DNA from: an uncultured Alphaproteobacteria bacterium
GTDB lineage: Bacteria; Pseudomonadota; Alphaproteobacteria; HIMB59; GCA-002718135
Assembly (NCBI GenBank): GCA_902512415.1
Contig: CABXJB010000008.1
Span: forward strand, 1-34,528
DNA: 34,528 bases
Direction of reading: 5' to 3'
Shown piece after piece: positions 17,118 to 26,182 of the stretch. The translations under genes and the position numbers were made by a program. Within the stretch, counting starts at the first letter, position 1. Each line of letters begins with the position of its first letter. Below the pieces are notes generated by a model that saw nothing but the letters and a program-made list of their open reading frames with translations, made no database searches and was not told where the DNA came from.

Positions 17118-17533
17118 TGATTAAAATTCAAAAAGAAGACTTTAATTCAGAAGAGGAAATTAATAACATTAAAAAATTATATTCTAACGTAGGTGCAATA
17201 ACATCATTTATAGGATACGTTAGGGATAAAAATAATAATAATAAAGTGCAATCGATTAATTTAGAAGTTTATAAAGATATGGCATATAAACAATTAGAAA
17301 AAATTATTACTAAAGCAAGATCAAAATGGAATCTTATAGATTGTTTGATTATTCATCGATATGGAAAACTAAATATAAATAGCAAAATTGTTTTTGTAAC
17401 TTGCTTCTCAGAACATCGTAATGATAGCTTTGAATCATGTAATTTTATTATGGATTATCTTAAAAAAGACGCGCCATTTTGGAAAAATGAATTTTATGAT
17501 AAAAAAAATGAATGGTTAATTAATTCTAACTAG
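17117..17533 (+). CDS. moaE: Molybdopterin synthase large subunit
   Basis: FIGYVRD, LEVYKDMA, IIHRYGKLNI, CSEHRNDSFESCNFIMDYLKKDAPFWKNE. Confidence 0.93.
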   Translation: MIKIQKEDFNSEEEINNIKKLYSNVGAITSFIGYVRDKNNNNKVQSINLEVYKDMAYKQLEKIITKARSKWNLIDCLIIHRYGKLNINSKIVFVTCFSEHRNDSFESCNFIMDYLKKDAPFWKNEFYDKKNEWLINSN

Positions 17534-18410
17534 AATTATTGACTAACTCACTAAAATCACTCATAAATTTAAAAGTAGTTGTATTATCACCTGTAGCGAA
17601 ATTCACATTATCTATAGATTTTATTGGAGTAATCTCTGCCGCAGTACCTGTTAAAAAAGCTTCATTATAATTTCCAATTTCATCTGGCATTATATGTCTC
17701 TCAGTAATTTTAAAACCTTGTTCAGTTGTCATTTTAATAACTGCTTGTCGTGTAATTCCATTCAAAAAACAATCTGGAATTGGAGTATGGATATGATTAT
17801 CTTTTATAAAAAAAATATTAGCACCAGTTCCTTCTGCTACGTACCCTCTATAATCTAACATCAAAGCATCATGGTATCCTTTTGATTCTGCAAACTCTTT
17901 TGACATCGTACAAATTATGTAAGGTCCTGAAGCTTTAGCTTCGTACGGAGCTGTATCTGGAGCTGGTCTTTTCCAAGGAGAAGTAATTAGTTTAAGTCCT
18001 GCTTTTCGATCTTCAATTTTAAAATAAGATGCCCAATCATCCCAAACAGCAATTGCTACATTAATATTTGATTTAGTTGTTGATATGCCCATTTGATCAC
18101 CGCCTCTCCAAGCCAAAGGTCTTACATAGCAATCTTTATAATTCATTTTTTTAATTAGCTCTTTTTTTGCGTTATTAATTTGTTCTGCTGAGTAAGGTAT
18201 TACAATACCAATTATTTCTGCTGACTTAAAAAATCTTTTTGTATGTTCTTCAGATTTAAATATATTTCCATTATATGCTCTTTCACCTTCAAAAACTGCA
18301 CTTGCATAATGCAAACCTTGAGAAATAATATGTGAAGTGGCACCTTTCCATGGAATAAAATTGCCATTCATCCATATCCACCCATCTCTGTCTTCAAAAG
18401 ATTTAGTCAT
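17526..18410 (-). CDS. ilvE: Branched-chain amino acid aminotransferase
   Basis: DGWIWMNGNFIPWKGATSHIISQGLHYASAVFEGERAYNG, EGTGANIFFIKD, GITRQAVI; SD AGGAG upstream. Confidence 0.92.
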   Translation of the reverse strand: MTKSFEDRDGWIWMNGNFIPWKGATSHIISQGLHYASAVFEGERAYNGNIFKSEEHTKRFFKSAEIIGIVIPYSAEQINNAKKELIKKMNYKDCYVRPLAWRGGDQMGISTTKSNINVAIAVWDDWASYFKIEDRKAGLKLITSPWKRPAPDTAPYEAKASGPYIICTMSKEFAESKGYHDALMLDYRGYVAEGTGANIFFIKDNHIHTPIPDCFLNGITRQAVIKMTTEQGFKITERHIMPDEIGNYNEAFLTGTAAEITPIKSIDNVNFATGDNTTTFKFMSDFSELVNNSS

Positions 18411-18473
18411 TTAATCTCCTACAAGTCTTTTTTTAATGACAATTGACTATCAGTGATGCATAATTAAGTCAAT

Positions 18474-18959
18474 ATGGCTGACCTAAATAATTTAATATCT
18501 CCCTTTTTTTTAAATGACAAAGAAATTAAAAAAGTAATAGAGTTGATTTTCTTTTCTTATAGGGATTTTACAGCAGGACCTGACAAAATTCTTGAAAAAC
18601 TTAGTTTTGGACGAGCTCATCATCGGGCAATTTATTTTGTTGGAAAAAAAAATAACATTACAATCAAAGAACTTCTTGGAGTATTAAAGATAACAAAGCA
18701 AAGCTTATCAAGAGTATTGAATCAATTAGTCAAAGAAGGATTTATAGTTGTATCAACTGGTTTAGATAAAAGAACAAAAACTCTATCGTTGACAAATAAT
18801 GGAAAAAATCTTGAGAATGAACTGTCAACAATTCAGATAAATAAAATTAAAAAAGTTATAAATAATTTTAATCATGAAGACATTAATGGTTTCAAAAAAA
18901 TTCTATATGAAATGATTGAAGCTGATAATAAAAAAACTTTTCAAGATTTAAATGCATGA
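18474..18959 (+). CDS. MarR-family transcriptional regulator (PetP-like)
   Basis: 161 aa wHTH (LLGVLKITKQSLSRVLNQLVKEGFIVVSTGLDKRTKTLSLTNNG); overlaps the downstream response regulator by 4 bp. Confidence 0.8.
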   Translation: MADLNNLISPFFLNDKEIKKVIELIFFSYRDFTAGPDKILEKLSFGRAHHRAIYFVGKKNNITIKELLGVLKITKQSLSRVLNQLVKEGFIVVSTGLDKRTKTLSLTNNGKNLENELSTIQINKIKKVINNFNHEDINGFKKILYEMIEADNKKTFQDLNA

Positions 18960-19642
18960 TAATGAAGAAAACAATTCTTTTAGTGGATGATGATCAAAGA
19001 TTAAGAGAGCTATTAAAAGATTATTTACATGAAAAAAAATTTCAAGTATTTACTTCTCAAGATTTTACTGAAGCTAAAGAAATTTTAGATTTTTTTTTAT
19101 TTGATTTAATTATTTTAGATAGAATGATGCCAAGTGGTGATGGAATGGATTTAATTAAACATATAAAAAAAGCTTCAAAAACACCAGTCATCATGCTGAC
19201 TGCTATGGGTGAAGATAATCAAAAAATAGAGGGATTAAAAACAGGAACTGATGATTATCTATCCAAACCTTTTGAGCCAGAAGAATTATATCTTCGCATT
19301 CAAAATTTATTAAAATTATATGAAAATATTAATCAAGGTGAATTACTTATTAATTTTGGAAATTATATTTATGATACAAAAGCTAATTCACTTAAATTCA
19401 ACAATGAAAACGTATATCTGACAGAGGGTGAAAATAGTTTATTATTAAAACTTATAAATAATAGGAATGACACTCTTTCAAGAGAGGAATTAGCAGAGAA
19501 AGAATTTGATGAGAGTGAATTGAGAAAAGTTGATGTTGGGATAACTAGACTTAGACAAAAAATCGAAAAAGTCCCCAAACAACCGCAGCATATTAAAACT
19601 ATTAGAGGAAAAGGCTATATGCTTATCTGTAAAGAAATATGA
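18956..19642 (+). CDS. OmpR-family response regulator (PetR-like)
   Basis: ILLVDDDQRLRELLKDYL receiver, LILDRMMPSGDGMDL, KPFEPEELYLRI, C-terminal winged helix. ATG at 18962 is an alternative start. Confidence 0.88.
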   Translation: MIMKKTILLVDDDQRLRELLKDYLHEKKFQVFTSQDFTEAKEILDFFLFDLIILDRMMPSGDGMDLIKHIKKASKTPVIMLTAMGEDNQKIEGLKTGTDDYLSKPFEPEELYLRIQNLLKLYENINQGELLINFGNYIYDTKANSLKFNNENVYLTEGENSLLLKLINNRNDTLSREELAEKEFDESELRKVDVGITRLRQKIEKVPKQPQHIKTIRGKGYMLICKEI

Positions 19643-20934
19643 TTATTAGAAAGATACTTCCGATTTCATTATTAGGTCGATCTATAATAATTATATTTAT
19701 GCCAATATTCTTATTAGTAATTATCACATCAATAATTTTTTATCAGACTTCTTGGAACATAATCTCTAAAAGATTAACTGAGTCAGTAGTAGCTGATATT
19801 AATGTCATCGTTAAATTAATAAATAAAGATTTAGAAAACGAAGCAGTTAGTATCGCTAAAGAAGATTTTAAAATGAATATTAACATTCAACAAAATTCTA
19901 AAATTAATAACATTATTTTTATAAAACAAAGAGGAATCTTATCTAAAAGACTAAAACAAGCATTAATTAATATAAATAAACCTTTTACTTATGATTTAAG
20001 CAATATTGATAAGGGTGTAAAGATCGTCATTCAACTAGATAAAGATTTGCTTTTAATAAATGTTGATAAAGATAGATTGTATAGTGAGACAGCTTTTGTT
20101 TTCTTATTATGGATGATCTTTGCTTCTATATTATTACTTATTTTATCATATTTTTTTATGAATAAACAGATAAGACCTCTGAAAAGATTATCAATCATTG
20201 CTGAGACCTTTGGTAGAGGATTAGATGCCCCAGAGTTAGAATCAGCTGGTGCTTCTGAAATTAGACAAACAGCAAATGCATTTAATCAAATGCGTACACG
20301 TATTAAGAGATTTTTAAAACAAAGAACTGATATGCTTGCAGGGGTTAGTCATGATCTTAGGACGCCTTTGACTAGAATGAAACTTCAGCTTTCTCTTTTA
20401 AAAGATGAAAAAGCAAAAAAAGAACTTGAGTTAGATATCAATGAAATGACAGCAATGCTTGATAGTTATGTTAGTTTTGTAAGATCTGAAGCGCCTGAAC
20501 CTATAGAAAATATAAATTTAAATAAATTATTAAAAGAAATAATTAGCAATATAAATAAAGAAAAAATACAAGTATATTTAAATGAAAAAAATATCGTTCG
20601 AACCTCAGCAAGGCCTTTGCAAATAAAAAGAGCATTTCAAAACATCATTGACAACTCAATCCGTTATTCAGATAAATTAAATATTGAGATTTTAACTAAT
20701 GATGAGGGATGTTACATTTTATTTGAAGATAACGGACCTGGTATACCAAATAAAAACTATGAAGATGTGTTTAAGCCTTTTTTTACTCTTGATCCTTCAC
20801 GCAATAAACTAAAAGGAGAGAGTGGTTTGGGATTAGCAATAACAAGAGATATTATAAGATCACACGGTGGAGAGATCAGACTTGATAAGTCTAAATTGGG
20901 AGGATTGAAAACAATATTTCACCTACCTATTTAA
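19639..20934 (+). CDS. Sensor histidine kinase (EnvZ-like, HAMP + HisKA + HATPase)
   Basis: Two TM segments, HAMP, GVSHDLRTPLTRMKLQL H-box, DNGPGIP G1 box, GLGLAI G2 box. Confidence 0.92.
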   Translation: MIIRKILPISLLGRSIIIIFMPIFLLVIITSIIFYQTSWNIISKRLTESVVADINVIVKLINKDLENEAVSIAKEDFKMNINIQQNSKINNIIFIKQRGILSKRLKQALININKPFTYDLSNIDKGVKIVIQLDKDLLLINVDKDRLYSETAFVFLLWMIFASILLLILSYFFMNKQIRPLKRLSIIAETFGRGLDAPELESAGASEIRQTANAFNQMRTRIKRFLKQRTDMLAGVSHDLRTPLTRMKLQLSLLKDEKAKKELELDINEMTAMLDSYVSFVRSEAPEPIENINLNKLLKEIISNINKEKIQVYLNEKNIVRTSARPLQIKRAFQNIIDNSIRYSDKLNIEILTNDEGCYILFEDNGPGIPNKNYEDVFKPFFTLDPSRNKLKGESGLGLAITRDIIRSHGGEIRLDKSKLGGLKTIFHLPI

Positions 20935-21272
20935 TAAAGCTTCCCACCGTTTGCCACTTCCATATCTGGACTTATTAAAATTGGCTCACCATTATGATCA
21001 GGAAATCCGAGAACTAATACTTCGGAGATTAAATTACCAATTTGCTTTTGAGGAAAATTAATAACTGCTGCTATCTGTTTATGGATTAATTGTTCTGCTT
21101 TATAATTTTTTGTTAATTGAGCTGAACTTTTTCTAATTCCAATCTCTTCTCCAAAATTAATTTTCAATACGATTGATGGATTCTGCAGTTTATCATTTAA
21201 ATCTGCAGATATTATAGTCCCTACCCTAATCTCTATTTTTGCAAATTCTGAATAATTTATTAAATCTTTCAT
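20931..21272 (-). CDS. csaA: tRNA-binding-domain protein (CsaA-like)
   Basis: 113 aa, EIRVGTIISADLNDKLQNPSIVLKINFGEEIGIRKSSAQLT. Confidence 0.85.
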   Translation of the reverse strand: MKDLINYSEFAKIEIRVGTIISADLNDKLQNPSIVLKINFGEEIGIRKSSAQLTKNYKAEQLIHKQIAAVINFPQKQIGNLISEVLVLGFPDHNGEPILISPDMEVANGGKLY

Positions 21273-21814
21273 AAAAATAACTTAACAAACTTTTCTGATT
21301 GATCTAAGTTTTTATCAAGTGCAGTCATAGTTTTTTCTAAGGATGAATTTTTATCATCCATCCATTGAAAAAAAGTCACAAAATATACTAACATTAAACC
21401 TTTTAATCTGATTGTTCCTTTTAAACCATTAACATTATACTTTGACAACTCAGCAGTTACGATCATACTTTCTAGAAATGAGGGAAGTAACTTAATAAAA
21501 TATTGAGGTTTTTTTTTAAAAACTTTGTAAATTTCTAAAAATGATTTTCTATTTAATTGTAATATATCAAATCGTGCCATTAAAACTTCAAATAGCATAT
21601 CTTTAGTGGAAGAGTTTTCAATAGATCTTATTTTTTTAATCAACATATTATCAACGTATCTATTAATATTTTTAAGCAAATCAAATTTTGAATTAATATC
21701 AATATGTTTATTTTTATTATTTTTTAAAGCTTGATCTAAAGACAGGGCACTCCAAGATTTTTTTTTTAAAATATCTAGAGTTTGTTGAGCAATTTTTTTT
21801 TCGCACTCAATCAT
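21269..21814 (-). CDS. TetR/COQ9-like alphaproteobacterial helical protein
   Basis: Weak N-terminal HTH-like region; C-terminal FEVLMARFDILQLNRKSF...LVYFVTFFQWMDDKNSSLEKTMTALDKNL resembles the TetR/COQ9-like family. Overlaps csaA by 4 bp. Confidence 0.6.
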   Translation of the reverse strand: MIECEKKIAQQTLDILKKKSWSALSLDQALKNNKNKHIDINSKFDLLKNINRYVDNMLIKKIRSIENSSTKDMLFEVLMARFDILQLNRKSFLEIYKVFKKKPQYFIKLLPSFLESMIVTAELSKYNVNGLKGTIRLKGLMLVYFVTFFQWMDDKNSSLEKTMTALDKNLDQSEKFVKLFL

Positions 21815-22627
21815 TTATTTCTTTCCTAGCTTAAAAGCTCTCTTATAAGCACTTAAAAAAGTATTGTACATTATCTGATTGATATTATTTTTTTTAAGAA
21901 CTTTTATTCCAGCTTCTGTTGTACCTCCTTTGACAGCAATTGAGTTAGCTAAATCACTTGGCTCTTTTTTAGTTTTTTCCATTAATTTAGCTGAGCCTAA
22001 TATAGTTGATAAAACTATTTCTCTTGATATTGATTTTGAGAAACCAATTTGTTGAGATGCTTTTTCAAAAGCATCAATTAAGGTAAAAACATAACCTGGA
22101 CCGCTTCCCGATATAGCAGTCGCCTTATCAATCTCTATTTCATTTTGTAACCAAATAATTTTACCAACTTTTATAAAAAGATCATCAATAATTTTTTTAT
22201 TATTCTTACTAAAATTTTTATTTGATACAAAACAGCTAACACCTTCATTTATTAATGCGGGCATGTTTGGCATTACTCTAACTATTTGAATGGCATTTTT
22301 AATATTTTTTTTAAAAAAACTGATTTTTTTCCCAGCAACAATACTTGCAATGACACAGTTTTTTTTAAATTCAAAATTTTGATATTCACTTACAACTTTT
22401 TTAGCAACTTGAGGTTTGATTGCAAAAATAATTATATCAAAATCTTTAATCTGACTTTGATTTAGTTTTTTATCAAAAAATTGTATTTTTTTTTTAGAAT
22501 ATTTTTTTTTTAATTCATTATAATTAAAAGGATCAACAACTGTAAAAGAATAAGATTTTAAGTCCATCCATGCATTTAAAAGAGCTGAACCCATATGTCC
22601 GCATCCAACTAAAAGAATTTTTCTCAT
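21815..22627 (-). CDS. proC: Pyrroline-5-carboxylate reductase
   Basis: LLVGCGHMGSALL, AIKPQ, RVMPNMPALINEG, AISGSGPGYVFTLIDAF, VKGGTTEAGI. Confidence 0.93.
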   Translation of the reverse strand: MRKILLVGCGHMGSALLNAWMDLKSYSFTVVDPFNYNELKKKYSKKKIQFFDKKLNQSQIKDFDIIIFAIKPQVAKKVVSEYQNFEFKKNCVIASIVAGKKISFFKKNIKNAIQIVRVMPNMPALINEGVSCFVSNKNFSKNNKKIIDDLFIKVGKIIWLQNEIEIDKATAISGSGPGYVFTLIDAFEKASQQIGFSKSISREIVLSTILGSAKLMEKTKKEPSDLANSIAVKGGTTEAGIKVLKKNNINQIMYNTFLSAYKRAFKLGKK

Positions 22628-22671
22628 TTATTAATATTTAATTATACTTTTTAGAAAAAAAAAATAGTTTT

Positions 22672-23160
22672 TTAGGCAGTGCCAATTACTTCAAAATTTG
22701 CAAATACTAATGATTTAGATGGCAGAATATCATCGAACAGTACTTGTTGAAATGATGGGTAGTATTTTTCACATTCATAGATAGAAATATCCACTAAGTT
22801 CTCTAGATTTTTATGTAAAAAATCATTATCTGAGCTGGAAAATAAAGTATGTCGAAAAGCCGGTATGCCATTCTTGCTTGTTATATCAAAATGTCCAATC
22901 CATAATTTTTCATTTATTAAGCCAATTAATTCATAAGCTTTAGAAAGTTTTAATTGAGGAAATTTTAAATCAAAAGTAACAGTAAAGCTCATTGCTCTAA
23001 CATTCTCTGACCAAGTAAAATACAATCTATATTGGCACCATTTTGAGGCTATATCAGCAACTAATTCGTAATCATCAGCCCTGCTAAAGCTCCATTTTTT
23101 TTGGTAAATTACATCCTCTACTATATCAATAGGATTTAAAGGTATATTTTCTATATCCAT
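22672..23160 (-). CDS. YbjN domain-containing protein
   Basis: 162 aa, NPIDIVEDVIYQKKWSFSRADDYELVADI...YRLYFTWSENVRAMSFTVTFDLKFP. Confidence 0.78.
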   Translation of the reverse strand: MDIENIPLNPIDIVEDVIYQKKWSFSRADDYELVADIASKWCQYRLYFTWSENVRAMSFTVTFDLKFPQLKLSKAYELIGLINEKLWIGHFDITSKNGIPAFRHTLFSSSDNDFLHKNLENLVDISIYECEKYYPSFQQVLFDDILPSKSLVFANFEVIGTA

Positions 23161-23274
23161 ACTCTATGTAGTGCAAATATTTTAAATGCTACTATATTTA
23201 GATACTAAATTATTAACTAGTTTCGCAAGTCAAATAAAAGTAATAATCAAAAAAAGGTGGATAATTCTTATTTT

Positions 23275-23547
23275 TTAGGCCTTTTTTTTCTTTTTAATAG
23301 ATTTTTTCTTTCTAATTATCTGTTTTTTTTGGGATTTTTTAAGTTTTTCATTTTCTATTAGCATTTTTTGAACCATTTTCTTCAAAACATCAAATTCATC
23401 CCTTTTTACCAAATTCATTTTATTTATAATATTATTAACTCTAAGAGAAACAAGTGTTTCTATTTCTTTTTTTAAACTAGAAAATGTACTCATTGCATCA
23501 ACAGCAATTTTTGATAAGTCAGATAAAATTTTGCTCTTATTAACCAT
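23275..23547 (-). CDS. UbiK/BMFP-domain accessory factor with Lys-rich tail
   Basis: 90 aa coiled-coil protein; REEF-like VKRDEFDVLKKMVQKMLIENEKL, terminal KKSQKKQIIRKKKSIKKKKKA. Located upstream of lgt on the opposite strand. Confidence 0.7.
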   Translation of the reverse strand: MVNKSKILSDLSKIAVDAMSTFSSLKKEIETLVSLRVNNIINKMNLVKRDEFDVLKKMVQKMLIENEKLKKSQKKQIIRKKKSIKKKKKA

Positions 23548-23572
23548 AATATAATAAGTTATTTAAAACATA

Positions 23573-24349
23573 ATGATTTTTATTCAACCCTCAATAAACC
23601 CTGTTATTGTATCATTAGGTTTTATTGACATTCGTTGGTACAGTTTAGCGTATATTTTTGCATTTATACTTGGTTCGATTTTCATCAAAAAATTGAATAG
23701 GAGCTCATATAAACTATTATCTGATTTTCAAATTGATAAATTTTTCGTATGGGCTGTCATAGGGGTGATTATTGGAGGAAGAATTGGTTATGTCTTTTTT
23801 TATCAAACTAATTTATTTATTTCTAAGCCATTATACATACTAGAAATTTGGAATGGAGGAATGTCTTTTCATGGGGGGTTAATTGGAATGATTTTTTCCA
23901 TTTACCTTTTCTCCATAAAGCACAATATACGATTCTTTTATTTATCTGATTTAGTATCGTTAGTTGCACCTATTGGTTTATTTCTAGGAAGAATTTCTAA
24001 TTTCATTAATACTGAACTATATGGGAGGATCACTGACTTTCCTTTTGCAATTATATATCCTCTCATCGATAATAATCCAAGACATCCTTCACAATTATAT
24101 GAAGCATTATTTGAGGGAGTAATATTATTTTTAATTTTGTTTATTTATTTTAACACAAAATCAAAGCAATATTTGATTGGTAATATAAGCGCATTATTTT
24201 TAATTTTTTATTCTATTTTTAGATTTCTTATTGAGTATTTAAGAGAGCCTGATTATCATTTGGGTTTTGTATTTTATTATTTCTCTATGGGACAGCTTTT
24301 ATGTATTCCTCTTTTTTTCGCTGGTTTAATAATTTTTGTTCGTAAATGA
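23573..24349 (+). CDS. lgt: Prolipoprotein diacylglyceryl transferase
   Basis: IGGRIGYVFFY, WNGGMSFHGGLIG, GRISNFINTELYGR, RHPSQLYEALFEG. Confidence 0.95.
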   Translation: MIFIQPSINPVIVSLGFIDIRWYSLAYIFAFILGSIFIKKLNRSSYKLLSDFQIDKFFVWAVIGVIIGGRIGYVFFYQTNLFISKPLYILEIWNGGMSFHGGLIGMIFSIYLFSIKHNIRFFYLSDLVSLVAPIGLFLGRISNFINTELYGRITDFPFAIIYPLIDNNPRHPSQLYEALFEGVILFLILFIYFNTKSKQYLIGNISALFLIFYSIFRFLIEYLREPDYHLGFVFYYFSMGQLLCIPLFFAGLIIFVRK

Positions 24350-25383
24350 CAATAGAAAAGTTAATCATCAATAAAATAATTAATAAAGGGAGTATTGATG
24401 TTGGTGAATTTATACAACTATGCCAATTTGAAAATGATGGGTATTACTTAAATAACAATCCTATAGGAAGAAAGAATGATTTCATCACTTCACCAGAAAT
24501 ATCTCAAATGTTTGGAGAAGTTTTTGCAATATTTCTAATAAATTATTGGGAAAAAAAAATTAAGACTAACTTTAACCTGGTAGAATTAGGGCCAGGTACG
24601 GGGGCTTTATTAAACGATTTATTACGTATTTCATCTAATAATCAAAAATTTTTAAATGCCATCAATCTAACACTTATAGAAAAAAACAAATATTTAATGC
24701 AGCTGCAAAAAAGTAATGTAAATTTTGAAAATACTAATTGGAGTGAAGAATTTAATCTACAAAATAATAATATACCTTCAATAATATATTCTAATGAGTT
24801 TTTTGATTGTTTTCCAGTAAGACAATTTTATAAAAAAGGAAAATGGTGTGAAAAAATAATCAAATATAATAATTCTGAAAAAAATTTCACTTTTTCATCT
24901 AAAAAAGTTGAAGATAATAAGATTTTAAAAAACCTTGAAAAATTTGATCATGTTAAAGTAGCAGAAATCTCTGAGTCACGAACTAAGTACTTTAATTTAA
25001 TTTGTAAGTTTATAAAAAAAAATAAAGGAGTTTTTGTAACAATTGATTACGGTTATAAAAATCTACCAAACCACCTATCATTACAATCTGTTTATAATCA
25101 CAAAAAAACTCATATATTTGAAAACATAGGTAATCAAGATATTACAGCTCATGTTAATTTTGATGAATTAATTGATTTAGCCAATGCGCATAATCTTCAA
25201 ATAGATCTATTTTGTACTCAAAAAGATTTTTTAATAACCTGTGGTATAAAAGAAAGAAAAAATAATTTGCAAAAAAATAAAAATGAAGAAACGATTAAAA
25301 AATTAAATTTAGATTATAAACGTTTAGTAAATAAATCTCAAATGGGAGAAATTTTTAAAGTACTAGTAGTATCATGTTTCTAA
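24346..25383 (+). CDS. SAM-dependent methyltransferase, MidA/NDUFAF7 family
   Basis: DFITSPEISQMFGEVFAIFL, LVELGPGTGALLNDLLR, IIYSNEFFDCFPVRQF. Confidence 0.9.
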   Translation: MTIEKLIINKIINKGSIDVGEFIQLCQFENDGYYLNNNPIGRKNDFITSPEISQMFGEVFAIFLINYWEKKIKTNFNLVELGPGTGALLNDLLRISSNNQKFLNAINLTLIEKNKYLMQLQKSNVNFENTNWSEEFNLQNNNIPSIIYSNEFFDCFPVRQFYKKGKWCEKIIKYNNSEKNFTFSSKKVEDNKILKNLEKFDHVKVAEISESRTKYFNLICKFIKKNKGVFVTIDYGYKNLPNHLSLQSVYNHKKTHIFENIGNQDITAHVNFDELIDLANAHNLQIDLFCTQKDFLITCGIKERKNNLQKNKNEETIKKLNLDYKRLVNKSQMGEIFKVLVVSCF

Positions 25384-26138
25384 AAAAAAATTATTTATCT
25401 ATAAAAAGGACCTCTATTAAACATGGTTTTTTTACACGTTTAAAAGGATTATCAAAAAAACAATTTAAATCATTAAATTGCAGTATTTCTAATGGTGATA
25501 ATAAAAAGATTGTTTTTAAAAATAGATTAATTGCTATGCAGAAATTGAATTTAGAGAAGAAAAAACTGATATTAATAAAGCAAACTCACTCTTCAAAAGT
25601 AATCCGAATTAATAAAACTAATTTAAATAAAAACTTAGAAGCAGATGGAATGATTACTTCATTAAATAATATTGTTTTAGGAGTATTAACCGCAGATTGT
25701 GCTCCTATTTTTATTTATGATGACGCAAACAAATTTGTATGCAATTTACATTCAGGCTGGAAAGGTTCTCTAAATAATATTTCTAAAAAGGCAGTAAAGT
25801 TATTTGATAAACATAATATTAAAGTAGATAAGCTAACTGCAATAATTGGACCTTGTTTGAGTGTAAATAATTATGAGGTAGATAAGGATTTTGAAAGAAC
25901 ATTTATCAACAAAGATATTAGATACTCTAAATTTTTCCGAAACAAAAATAAGATTAAATCTTATTTTAATCTTCGAGGATTAATCAATTATCAACTAAAA
26001 GAATTAGGACTAAAGAAAATATATAACATTAATCGAGATACTTACTCTAACAAAAATCTATTTTTTAGTTATAGGCGTTCTACTCATAAAGGTAAAAAAA
26101 CAACTGGTAGATTAATTAATTTGATCTCTCTTACTTAA
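25374..26138 (+). CDS. pgeF: Polyphenol oxidase / laccase-domain protein (YfiH)
   Basis: KQTHSSKV, EADGMIT, GVLTADCAPIFIYD, LHSGWKGSLNNI, IGPCLSVNNYEV, YRRSTHKGKKTTGR. Confidence 0.93.
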   Translation: MFLKKNYLSIKRTSIKHGFFTRLKGLSKKQFKSLNCSISNGDNKKIVFKNRLIAMQKLNLEKKKLILIKQTHSSKVIRINKTNLNKNLEADGMITSLNNIVLGVLTADCAPIFIYDDANKFVCNLHSGWKGSLNNISKKAVKLFDKHNIKVDKLTAIIGPCLSVNNYEVDKDFERTFINKDIRYSKFFRNKNKIKSYFNLRGLINYQLKELGLKKIYNINRDTYSNKNLFFSYRRSTHKGKKTTGRLINLISLT

Positions 26139-26182
26139 TGGTTGATCTATTTATATACTTATATATTGATCTAAAATATTAA

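Noticed and set aside
19369-19578. ORF 19369..19578 (-)
   Set aside because: Antisense to the OmpR-type response regulator winged-helix domain.
23256-23264. GGTGGATAA (TTATCCACC on minus) as a DnaA box
   Set aside because: Single isolated site with one mismatch; no cluster, no DUE or dnaA/parAB context.
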